This document shows, piece by piece, positions 38,661 through 46,265 of a stretch of DNA of 64,000 nt. The notes under the pieces were generated by a model. The model was not told where the DNA came from. It was given only the letters and a program-made list of their open reading frames with translations, and made no database searches. The position numbers and the translations under genes are program-made. Where the stretch lies: assembly GCF_027533625.1 (NCBI RefSeq), contig NZ_JAQAGZ010000004.1, forward strand, positions 248,001-312,000, written 5' to 3'. The first letter of the stretch is position 1; each line of letters starts with the position of its first letter. The stretch is from Paenibacillus gyeongsangnamensis. Lineage in GTDB: Bacteria; Bacillota; Bacilli; Paenibacillales; NBRC-103111.

Positions 38661-38984
38661 TTGCTTCTCAATTTGATGTTGCTTAGCAAAAGCAATTGCT
38701 TCATCAAATAAGGATTGTACAATTGTTTTAAACAATGGTTTACTTACAACCAATCGTACGACCGAAGGAAGCAAGTCATAGCCCTTATCGCACACCCAAT
38801 TAAATTTGTCCTGACCATTATCAAGAGCTAATTGTTCTGCTTTCTTCTCGACAGCCAGCATAAGGGTGATTGCTTTCTTCTTAGCAAAGGCAATAGACGC
38901 TTGATAGTGAGTAATAACGTAAACAACACCAAATAGGAATACTGAAACGATTCCCCAATACTGATTAATAATTTGTTGAACCAT
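38640..38984 (-). CDS. Phage holin, LL-H family type
   Basis: A 114-aa protein with one N-terminal membrane helix (about 8-27) and an amphipathic body containing KKAITLMLAVEKKAEQLALDNGQDKF (shown in part) and SVVRLVVSKPLFKTIVQ, the layout of LL-H-type holins. It makes membrane lesions for lysis. It ends at TGA 38640; the frame continues 23 more codons to 38568 with a repeat of the same peptide, so the present stop may be a recent CGA-to-TGA change. Confidence 0.8.
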   Translation of the reverse strand: MVQQIINQYWGIVSVFLFGVVYVITHYQASIAFAKKKAITLMLAVEKKAEQLALDNGQDKFNWVCDKGYDLLPSVVRLVVSKPLFKTIVQSLFDEAIAFAKQHQIEKQNIDIPV

Positions 38985-38985
38985 T

Positions 38986-39720
38986 TTACTTCGCCTCCTT
39001 CAATCGTTGAATTACAACGCCTAGTTCAGCCCATGTTACCTGAGCATCAACTTCATGATCTTGCGTAATCAATTTGTTTTCTTTAAGCCAGGTCAAAGCG
39101 TCAACTTTCCATTGATCAATCGTTTTATTATCGCTCACGATAATACCTCCATTATCTTCAGGCTTCCATATGTCTCCATTTACCAATGCATCATAATACC
39201 TGCTGACAGTATCAATAACATCCTGCCATGTTTTTCCCCACTTAGCCAAATATTCAATTGGGTCTTCATGATCCGTGCCACCTAAAATATGAGTCACATC
39301 ATAATGACTCCATAAGGTTCCTGAACCGTCTGCTTGGGCTTTGCTTACTGAAAGTTTATTTTTGAATAAATATTCAGCGGCTCGTTCACACCACATGTCA
39401 TAAGACAAATCAAAATCTTGTTGATTATCGGCATGACACAATTCAAGATGAATCGCATAAGGATTAATTTCATGTCCTGCACCATAGGCAATGTAATCAG
39501 GGTTTGCTACTTGGATAATCTCTTTTGGATCGATGAATTCATGGACGAAGGCATCTTGATAGTGCCCTGCTTCATAATTCCTTTCACCTTTAGCGGTATC
39601 ATGTGGGCTGTCTGTATAGTGCATAACAACACAAGTATATGCCCCTACTCCATCATGAAACGGAATCTCAGGAAGCCCATCAATCCAATCAACATTTACG
39701 GGATAACGAAATACACTCAT
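38986..39720 (-). CDS. N-acetylmuramoyl-L-alanine amidase (endolysin)
   Basis: A 244-aa endolysin. The N-terminal Amidase_2/PGRP-type domain (about 1-175) shows zinc-ligand candidates in VVMHYTDSP and LWSHYDVTHILGGTDHEDP and the conserved HLELCHA. The C-terminal 50 residues (TIDQWKVDALTWLKENKLI; VTWAELGVVIQRL) look like a small cell-wall or phage-type repeat. It cleaves the stem peptide from MurNAc. It overlaps the HNH gene stop by 1 base. Confidence 0.9.
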   Translation of the reverse strand: MSVFRYPVNVDWIDGLPEIPFHDGVGAYTCVVMHYTDSPHDTAKGERNYEAGHYQDAFVHEFIDPKEIIQVANPDYIAYGAGHEINPYAIHLELCHADNQQDFDLSYDMWCERAAEYLFKNKLSVSKAQADGSGTLWSHYDVTHILGGTDHEDPIEYLAKWGKTWQDVIDTVSRYYDALVNGDIWKPEDNGGIIVSDNKTIDQWKVDALTWLKENKLITQDHEVDAQVTWAELGVVIQRLKEAK

Positions 39721-40199
39721 TATTTATCAACTGCCTCCACTAAAATATCTACTCCTTGAAGTCTATACTTTTGAGCAATCCAAATGGGAAACGTTAATTC
39801 ATGAACACCAGCCGTTTTATGTTTGTTTCTTGGATGATGTAATGCTTCATATTTTGGTTTGCCGCGGTGACACCATTCACATAGAGACAATTGATTGCCC
39901 TCACTATCAACTGATGTAATAGGCAAATCATTATTTGGCGTGAAATGTGGATGGTCTGCATTTATTTTTGCAATATCAAGTGCATTAGAAAGTGAATACT
40001 CACCAAATAAATGGTGGGACTCCATTCTTGCTCCCTCAGAATGCTTTACACCACAAATAAAGCACGGCGTATCTAATACAACGATTAGATGATGCCGTGC
40101 CTCTTTAAACTCTTTAGATTCAGTTCGATCATCGTGAGCAGGATAAAGTACATGTTCTTCATGATGGAAATCTACTTCATGTGGCTGATTTACGCTCAT
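39720..40199 (-). CDS. HNH-like nuclease-family protein
   Basis: A 159-aa protein with C-x2-C pairs (PCFICG and LCEWCH), the ESHHLFGEYSLSNALD segment carrying two His, and a basic C terminus. This fits a zinc-bound HNH/treble-clef fold of a type common in phages of Bacillota. Phage HNH proteins often help terminase at cos ends, but this one is in the lysis module, away from terminase, so the link is not shown. Confidence 0.7.
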   Translation of the reverse strand: MSVNQPHEVDFHHEEHVLYPAHDDRTESKEFKEARHHLIVVLDTPCFICGVKHSEGARMESHHLFGEYSLSNALDIAKINADHPHFTPNNDLPITSVDSEGNQLSLCEWCHRGKPKYEALHHPRNKHKTAGVHELTFPIWIAQKYRLQGVDILVEAVDK

Positions 40200-40221
40200 C
40201 TTTTATTTTCACCTACATTGT

Positions 40222-40539
40222 TCATTTATGATATAATGCAATAACTGCAACGACTAATGTTCCTAGACTTAAAAGGATATGTACCCAATTCGGAAGTACT
40301 TGCCTAGTTATTTTCTTTTCTTCCCTTGTCTCAATCAATCCCTTTTGAATACCTTCCACGTCTTTATAAACCAACTTTAATTTTTCATCTAATACATCTT
40401 TGGTCACATAAATTTCTTCTCTACTTAGAAACATTTTCTTAAGATCATATAATGCTTCTTTAATAGCTGATAGTTCAGATTCAAGCTTAGTCTCTAGTTT
40501 TACTAAGCGCTCTCCGTCAGTAAGTTCGTTGTTTCCCAA
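40222..40539 (-). CDS. xhlA: XhlA-like hemolysin/holin accessory protein
   Basis: A 105-aa protein with a long coiled coil (about 5-75) and one C-terminal membrane helix (about 82-101), the XhlA layout. Such proteins associate with holin and endolysin in lysis. I prefer TTG 40539 because GGAGGGG is 8 bases upstream; ATG 40554 overlaps the ribosome site. It overlaps the upstream gene. Confidence 0.75.
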   Translation of the reverse strand: MGNNELTDGERLVKLETKLESELSAIKEALYDLKKMFLSREEIYVTKDVLDEKLKLVYKDVEGIQKGLIETREEKKITRQVLPNWVHILLSLGTLVVAVIALYHK

Positions 40540-41027
40540 CTTTGACCCCTCCATATAAACATTTTTGTTAATTGATTTTCGTTCTTATCGTCTATAGGAG
40601 CTGGATTTGCTACCTTTGACCATTTTCTATTTACGCTCTTGCCTATTTCATTAATATAAGTCGAACAGATATACTTTTGATGTTCCTTGTACCAATCAAT
40701 ATTTAGGCTTATTTCAAAATGAAATAATTCTAATGGGATTAATACATAATCATATTTGGAACCATATTTTGATTTAGCAAATTGAATCATTTTAGTCCGT
40801 TCATCATCTGTTAAAGATAAATCTCGCCAGATTTCTAGATAATTATTTTCGGACATATAAAAAGAGAGGTCGATTTCACCAACCTCTCTTCCACTTTGGG
40901 CTTCACATAAAGTTGTATCGTTTACAAACAATGCGACATGGCTTGGTCCATCTGTTATTTCTTCGATGATGTGATCAATTAGACCGTTCCCCCATACAAA
41001 AAGTACGTCACCGGGTTTAATTTGCAT
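40503..41027 (-). CDS. YiiX/NlpC-P60-like papain-fold hydrolase
   Basis: A 174-aa protein with IKPGDVLFVWGNGLIDHIIE, PSHVALFVND (catalytic-type His) and YICSTYINEIG (catalytic-type Cys), the permuted NlpC/P60 order seen in YiiX/YycO-like proteins. It may act on lipids, peptidoglycan or amides; the substrate is unknown. ATG 41027 has AGGTGA 4 bases upstream; the longer frame from 41075 has no ribosome site. Confidence 0.75.
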   Translation of the reverse strand: MQIKPGDVLFVWGNGLIDHIIEEITDGPSHVALFVNDTTLCEAQSGREVGEIDLSFYMSENNYLEIWRDLSLTDDERTKMIQFAKSKYGSKYDYVLIPLELFHFEISLNIDWYKEHQKYICSTYINEIGKSVNRKWSKVANPAPIDDKNENQLTKMFIWRGQSWETTNLLTESA

Positions 41028-41035
41028 TTGCTCAC

Positions 41036-41608
41036 CTACCATGAAATTGCTTGAACCTGAGCTACCGTAGTACAAGCCATAACTTGCGGCTGCAAGGTAT
41101 CTCGAAATTTAGAAAGTTGTGTATTTAGATGTGCTAGTGAATCTTTAAATACAGAATCGAAAGTAGGTGCATCTAAAGTCAATCGAACAACATTTCCTGT
41201 AGAATCATAAGCCGTCCATTTGATACTAGTAATAATCGCTTTATCGAATGCACGACCAGCTTTAGTAAAATTCGATTGAGCTTCCGCATCATAAGAGAAC
41301 TGATACGATACACCACTAACAGTAGAAGTAAACCCTCCAAGAATCGTTTGTTTACATTTATCATTTAGCTCCGCAATTTTTTGCGTTTGTGCTGTAGTTA
41401 ATTGTTGCGCCATCGTAGGTGTAGCAGCTAAAGATAACGATCCTGATTGAATGACATATTTTCCTTGGTTAACGATTGCATCCAGCCACTGTGCTTGTGT
41501 GATTTTTACCGCTGTCGTAGGAATTTTTGTTACATCCCAAATATCGTCGCCATAAAAACCTATAATATTTCCGTTTGTGTCGGGATTTGCATAGTATTGA
41601 ACTGACAT
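41036..41608 (-). CDS. Tail-fibre-associated protein (DUF4376-like)
   Basis: A 190-aa protein with an N-terminal segment around MSVQYYANPDTNGNIIGFY and a C-terminal helical region containing AELNDKCKQTILGGFTS and FKDSLAHLNTQLSKFRD, similar to DUF4376 tail/fibre proteins. It probably assembles or connects the fibre encoded just upstream. GGAGGGG precedes the ATG. Confidence 0.65.
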   Translation of the reverse strand: MSVQYYANPDTNGNIIGFYGDDIWDVTKIPTTAVKITQAQWLDAIVNQGKYVIQSGSLSLAATPTMAQQLTTAQTQKIAELNDKCKQTILGGFTSTVSGVSYQFSYDAEAQSNFTKAGRAFDKAIITSIKWTAYDSTGNVVRLTLDAPTFDSVFKDSLAHLNTQLSKFRDTLQPQVMACTTVAQVQAISW

Positions 41609-41624
41609 TGTTATTCCCCTCCTT

Positions 41625-43367
41625 TTATGAACCTACGGCAAAGATGTAGACATTTTGACTAGCGCCACTGTGATTCCGTACCGTTGCAGCGCTAGTCGTT
41701 GGCCCTTCGATACTTAGTTCATAAGCAGAACTTGTATCTGTTGCGGTAGCTGTAGCAACATAAAATGCGGTTGGGAATGTTATCGGCCAATTAAAGTTTG
41801 TCGTACCATTAGCTACTGCCGAAACCACACACCATTGGAATATAACACCGCCCGGCAACTTTTGATAACCGTTTGCCGCTTTGGAGTTTGCGAACGAACC
41901 GCCAGAGCCGTTGATGGTTAAGGCTCCGTATACTGTCGTGTCTCCAGAGTCGTTGACGTCAAAAATAGATGCGGTATACGCTTTATTTATAATATTGAAA
42001 ACATTCCCACTAACTCGAAGATGCTTTGCATTTCCTGCCGTTGTAGTTTCATATAGTCGTATTCCCGCGTTCCCTGTGTTCGTGAACAGGTTGGCCCCAT
42101 TGCTGAATGTAGGTATTCCGTTGACGCCCAAGTTCCCCGATACTGTTAAGTCGCCTGTGTTACTTAAAGTCATAGTCTGCGTGTTATTAGCATTGTTCGC
42201 CCAATAAAAGCCACTTGTTGAACCTATTTGAGCAATTTGTGTACCAGTGCTCTGTATAAACGCCCCGCCACCAAAAGCGACGCCTTTACCAACCGGGAAG
42301 GTTAAGCCTCCTGCCAAAGATGCATTGCCATTGTCATCAACTGAAAAAGTTGCCACGTTATCCGCATAGTTTGATACATACCAACCTCCAGTTGCGCCGT
42401 TCGATGCAAAGTGCGCTCCCGCAGGAGCAGAACCATTCCATGAACGTAGGGTGATTTTTGGAGTGTAGTTTGCCACACCAGATTGAGGAGATTGGACCGA
42501 TACCTCACCGGTAAAAGTAGCGCGTCCGGCTCCGTCATCGAGCGTGTTGCCACCACCTGTTTTTACAGCAACAGCAGCACCACCATATCCTGTTAGCCAG
42601 AGTGGGCCACCGTTACCAGTTCTCGCTTGATTGACACTTTGAATATAAACACCAGTTACGTCACTCGCAAAACGGAACCCTCCGTTTCCACCACCAACAA
42701 TAAATGCTTGTGTGCTATTATGACTTAAATCTCCGGTAAATGTCTTATTCCCGCCAATCGTCTGCACTGTAGTCAAGTCAACGAAATTTTGCGTCGAGCT
42801 TCCGGTTCCACCGTTGGCGATGGAGAGAATACCTGTGACATTCGAAACCGGTATTGTCGTACCCGTAGTATTCGTCGTTGGAATCGCCATGCCTGACGCT
42901 CCATCTGCGGTAGAATCGTTATATGTAGATGTTGGAGTTATAATAGTAGTAACTAACTTTTGTGTTCCATCAGCTCCACCTGCAACAGTACGATATACCC
43001 TCAAAGCAATAGCAGTAGAAGGCCAACTTGTAGGTAAGCCGCTCAAATTTACTTTCTGATTACCACTAGTAGTAGTTACAGAAATTGTTACGCTACCATT
43101 TGTTTCAGTACTATAAATCAGAGTATTGTCTGACTTTTTATAGCCTGTAACGTATGTTAGTTTATATAAATAAGTTCCTATGCCTAGTCCTGTTCCAGAC
43201 GCTGCGGCTGCACTCACACCTGTTATACTAGGTGCACCAATTTGTGGAGCTAATGTGATTTGTCCAACATCAAAAACGCCATTCAGCATATCGGCATATT
43301 GATTAATATCTGTTGCTAGTGGAGTTACCGTTTGTCCCGGCTGGACTTTATACAGACTATTTGCCAT
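41625..43367 (-). CDS. Tail fibre / receptor-binding protein
   Basis: A 580-aa, Gly/Thr/Asn-rich protein. ILSIANGGTGSSTQNF near residue 185 is the typical tail-fibre hinge. The middle has many beta-prone repeats (GNASLAGGLTF, GDLTVSGNLGVNG). The C terminus (GYQKLPGGVIFQW...FNWPITFPTAFYVATATA) matches the Gp53-like fibre tip. It should bind the host surface. GC content seems higher than in neighbours, in line with exchange of host-range genes. Confidence 0.85.
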   Translation of the reverse strand: MANSLYKVQPGQTVTPLATDINQYADMLNGVFDVGQITLAPQIGAPSITGVSAAAASGTGLGIGTYLYKLTYVTGYKKSDNTLIYSTETNGSVTISVTTTSGNQKVNLSGLPTSWPSTAIALRVYRTVAGGADGTQKLVTTIITPTSTYNDSTADGASGMAIPTTNTTGTTIPVSNVTGILSIANGGTGSSTQNFVDLTTVQTIGGNKTFTGDLSHNSTQAFIVGGGNGGFRFASDVTGVYIQSVNQARTGNGGPLWLTGYGGAAVAVKTGGGNTLDDGAGRATFTGEVSVQSPQSGVANYTPKITLRSWNGSAPAGAHFASNGATGGWYVSNYADNVATFSVDDNGNASLAGGLTFPVGKGVAFGGGAFIQSTGTQIAQIGSTSGFYWANNANNTQTMTLSNTGDLTVSGNLGVNGIPTFSNGANLFTNTGNAGIRLYETTTAGNAKHLRVSGNVFNIINKAYTASIFDVNDSGDTTVYGALTINGSGGSFANSKAANGYQKLPGGVIFQWCVVSAVANGTTNFNWPITFPTAFYVATATATDTSSAYELSIEGPTTSAATVRNHSGASQNVYIFAVGS

Positions 43368-43386
43368 TATTCATCAACTCCTTTCT

Positions 43387-44256
43387 CTAATTTCCTAAAA
43401 TACCAACTTGACCAATAACAGATAGCAAGAGGCCGTTTGTCTTATTCGCATTTATCGAACCATGTAACCATAAGTTACCTGAAGCATCTATCCATCCTAC
43501 CTCTGTATAGTTTCCATTCGGATCGGCAATTTGATATGTTACTGCAAATTGAACATTGTAACTTTGAATAATTGTAATGAAATCACATGTTTTGCTCGTT
43601 CCTACTGTTGCATTCCATAAGGCTGTGTCTGTGACTTGAACATTGCCTGTCCCTGTACCAAGTTGAAATTTGTTTGGCGGCACTATTGCACCCGACTGAC
43701 CACTCACATTTGAAGTTCCAGTCATCCATTTTGCAAATGTCGATCTCATGTAATTTGTTATGACAGCAGAAGAGTTAGAAGTATCAGCCACCATATAAAC
43801 CATCCATTGAACCGTTAAAGTTTGGGATGATGATTTATATTGATTGATGGATACATGCGCCCAAAGGTTATTATTCGAATCAAAAAGACCTAGTTCATTA
43901 TAAAATCCAGCTGGATCGGTTGTTTGGTAAGCTAGGTTATATTGCGCGTAATAACCTTGCGATACTTGTATTGAGTCACAGTTTCTTTGAGTTCCAGATA
44001 TAGCAGACCATAAAGCGGTATCAGTTGGTAAAGTTCCATTAATGCCAAAAGGAGGAGAGCCGTTACCTGCTCCTATTTGAGTAGGAGGCAGAACTGCACC
44101 AACCCCTGAATTAGGAGTACCACTGAGCCATTTTGCTAAAGAAGACTTCATGTAATTGGTGATCGTATTGTATTTTTTTAAAGATGCAACTGAACCGTCT
44201 TCATTTTTAACAGTTATTGTTACTTCGCCCACCAAAGAATAGTTTGAATTTATCAT
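43387..44256 (-). CDS. Structural protein with internal duplication (baseplate/fibre)
   Basis: A 289-aa protein made of two related halves of about 125 residues. Both contain TNYM(K/R)S(S/T)(L/F)AKW(L/M)(S/T)GT, a PP(T/N) segment, DTALW(S/N)A, QYNLAYQTTDP/QFAVTYQIADP and NLW(A/L)H(V/G)SIN. Each half looks beta-rich. I start at ATG 44256 after GGAGGAACTT; it overlaps the upstream stop as ATGA. Probably part of the tail tip. Confidence 0.75.
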   Translation of the reverse strand: MINSNYSLVGEVTITVKNEDGSVASLKKYNTITNYMKSSLAKWLSGTPNSGVGAVLPPTQIGAGNGSPPFGINGTLPTDTALWSAISGTQRNCDSIQVSQGYYAQYNLAYQTTDPAGFYNELGLFDSNNNLWAHVSINQYKSSSQTLTVQWMVYMVADTSNSSAVITNYMRSTFAKWMTGTSNVSGQSGAIVPPNKFQLGTGTGNVQVTDTALWNATVGTSKTCDFITIIQSYNVQFAVTYQIADPNGNYTEVGWIDASGNLWLHGSINANKTNGLLLSVIGQVGILGN

Positions 44257-44570
44257 TTCCAAGTTCCTCCAACACCCCAAGACCACCCAGCATTATGGAA
44301 AACTCCATTTGTATCGTAACCACCCCAAGTCAATGTTGAAGGGTCTGTAACATTGGGCGTAATTGATGCATTCATTGTTGTAGTTTCCGAAGGTGAAGTA
44401 GTAATCGATGTACCATTCAAATAAGTTTGAAGCATCGTTGTTAATGTTGCCGTGTCATGGGGTGAGCTAAAATACTGAATCATCGTATTGTCATATGAAT
44501 TCTCATCAAAATCATCGAAACGATTATGTAAAGTCTCAAGTAACTTAATGATCGATGAATCATCACGCAT
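44253..44570 (-). CDS. Hypothetical tail-tip protein
   Basis: A 105-aa protein with a helical, acidic N terminus (IIKLLETLHNRFDDFDEN) and a Thr/Gly/Trp-rich C-terminal half. I do not recognise a family. AGGAAGTGAT precedes the ATG. It is coupled to the next gene by a 4-base overlap. Position between the hub and fibre genes suggests a tail-tip role. Confidence 0.7.
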   Translation of the reverse strand: MRDDSSIIKLLETLHNRFDDFDENSYDNTMIQYFSSPHDTATLTTMLQTYLNGTSITTSPSETTTMNASITPNVTDPSTLTWGGYDTNGVFHNAGWSWGVGGTWK

Positions 44571-44581
44571 ATTATCACTTC

Positions 44582-45883
44582 CTATTGAACCAAATAAGGA
44601 ATGTCACTTATTTCAATGTCATATTGAATAAATGCTCCATTACTATTTGAATTTACGATTTTCTTTCTCACTCGTTGAATAAACACTTTTGTATTATTTA
44701 GTCCACCCATCCGACGAGATGAGTTCAAATAAAAATACTGCCCCGCACGCCATCCTTGAGTGAATGACTGAAACGAGCCAGTTAATTGAGGATAACCATA
44801 TTTATAAAGCAGCATATCTCCACGTGCATTAGCGGCATCAATAGTAGCCTGTGATAATGATTGATCTGTTACAGCAAACTCATATATGCCATCACCTTGC
44901 CCATCATTTGCAATGGCAACAGTTTGTGCTTGTGGATTTTCTCTCATAATTATCGTGTCCTGAAGATAATACATCGTTACAGAGATTGTAACTCCAGAAG
45001 CTGGAGCATAATTTAATCTCAATAAGTTCTGCGAATAGTTAATGTAGGCAGAAGAAGTATCACTTGTGTTTTGTCCAGGTGAACCATCAACCAAGTCTCT
45101 TTTTACAGTTAATGATGTGCCACCAACTGTTACGCTAATATCACCGCTATTTCTGGATGGTTTATATCCTAAGTTCCATTGAGTTGTATATCCATCACCT
45201 TTATATGTAAGTATAACTGGTGTACCAATTCTTGATTTGAATCCTTTAAGATATACCCTAGTTTTCAATTGTGAAATATCATATTCTAGAATCAAGTCTT
45301 TATAATTAACCGTATCTGTATCTATGTACAAAATATTTGTAGACAATGGAGATGTGAAGAATTCGATTGGATAAAAATGGACATCTTTGTAATAATCAAT
45401 GTACCAACCAAATTCAATTTGTTCTGCAACTTTTTTAATTGCATCACTTGGTTTCTTATAATTAAAATATTGCGGTGGAATTGTGTACGATGATTGAACA
45501 TTATTGGTTGTAAAACTTGGCGCAAATTGAGATACGATTTGTTTAATCATGGCATCTGCTGACATTTGACTATAATAATTTATTACCCATCTTTTATTAA
45601 ATGAGAATTCATATGATTGAACGCTAACATCATATGATAAATCTGTACCAATATCTGTTTCTTTTATTTGAGTTATAATACCTGCAAATTCTCTTACGCC
45701 ATTGTTTGTCCAGATTACTTCATTTCCCGTTTTTGGTATTGTTAACTCTCCATTAAGATTAAGAGTAAACGTCATCGTATCCGATGTCATAATGACATTG
45801 TTATCGACTTCTACGCTCTCCAGATCAATATACGAAGAATAATCTACACCTGAAATTGTTATTTGTGTAGAAATACTTGACAC
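44582..45883 (-). CDS. Baseplate hub / tail-tip protein (gp27-like fold likely)
   Basis: A 433-aa protein with an N-terminal OB-like part (ITISGVDYSSYIDLESVEVDNN), IDYYKDVHFYP and C-terminal WRAGQYFYLNSSRRMGG, as in baseplate-hub/late-control type proteins of siphoviruses. It would form the hub at the distal tail. The start is GTG with GGAAGAAG immediately upstream. The divergent moron promoter overlaps its first codons. Confidence 0.75.
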   Translation of the reverse strand: MSSISTQITISGVDYSSYIDLESVEVDNNVIMTSDTMTFTLNLNGELTIPKTGNEVIWTNNGVREFAGIITQIKETDIGTDLSYDVSVQSYEFSFNKRWVINYYSQMSADAMIKQIVSQFAPSFTTNNVQSSYTIPPQYFNYKKPSDAIKKVAEQIEFGWYIDYYKDVHFYPIEFFTSPLSTNILYIDTDTVNYKDLILEYDISQLKTRVYLKGFKSRIGTPVILTYKGDGYTTQWNLGYKPSRNSGDISVTVGGTSLTVKRDLVDGSPGQNTSDTSSAYINYSQNLLRLNYAPASGVTISVTMYYLQDTIIMRENPQAQTVAIANDGQGDGIYEFAVTDQSLSQATIDAANARGDMLLYKYGYPQLTGSFQSFTQGWRAGQYFYLNSSRRMGGLNNTKVFIQRVRKKIVNSNSNGAFIQYDIEISDIPYLVQ

Positions 45884-45905
45884 CTTCTTCCAATACTATG
45901 ATAAT
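45877..45905 (+). promoter_or_regulatory. Strong SigA-like promoter of the YbjQ-like moron
   Basis: TTGACA (45877-45882), 17-bp spacer, GATAAT (45900-45905). It fires opposite to the late operon, about 30 bp before the 45942 gene. Confidence 0.8.
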
Positions 45906-45941
45906 AAGAATGCTTATACCTCTTAAGGTTGGTGAGTCTAT

Positions 45942-46220
45942 ATGTTTGGGCGAAAAAAAGAAACTGAAGAAATTCCAAGTGTTCCGGTATATACAGTCCA
46001 TTCGCTGCCACGAAAGTATGAACCAATTGATACCGTTTGTGTTCAGTTATCAGATGTTTGGTCAAAGAACCTTAGAGACAATCATGTTAAAGTCATGAAT
46101 GAGTTAGGTAAAGAAGCTGCAAAACTTGGTGCAGATGCGGTATTAGGTTTCATGCTTCATTCTCAAGGAACTTCAGCAATCTTAAATGCCTATGGTACAG
46201 CAATTAAATACAACGATTAA
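45942..46220 (+). CDS. YbjQ/heavy-metal-binding-domain-like moron protein
   Basis: A 92-aa protein with PVYTVHSLPRKYEPIDTVC and NELGKEAAKLGADAVLGFML, close to the YbjQ-type domain that forms pentamers; function of the family is uncertain. It is the only plus-strand gene in the late region and has its own promoter and terminator, the hallmark of a moron expressed in the lysogen. GGTGAG precedes the ATG. Confidence 0.8.
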   Translation: MFGRKKETEEIPSVPVYTVHSLPRKYEPIDTVCVQLSDVWSKNLRDNHVKVMNELGKEAAKLGADAVLGFMLHSQGTSAILNAYGTAIKYND

Positions 46221-46225
46221 TAAAT

Positions 46226-46257
46226 AAGCGCCTCTAGGTTAACCCTAAAAGGCGCTT
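46226..46257. terminator. Terminator between the moron and tape measure genes
   Basis: AAGCGCCT (46226-46233) pairs with AGGCGCTT (46250-46257) with a secondary inner pairing (TAGG/CCTA). It ends the plus-strand moron and could also act on late transcription. Confidence 0.75.
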
Positions 46258-46265
46258 TCAAGTTA

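Noticed and set aside
38312-38676. Plus-strand open frames between the winged-helix gene and the holin gene
   Set aside because: They cross two minus-strand terminators and the repeat, and have no ribosome site or domain.
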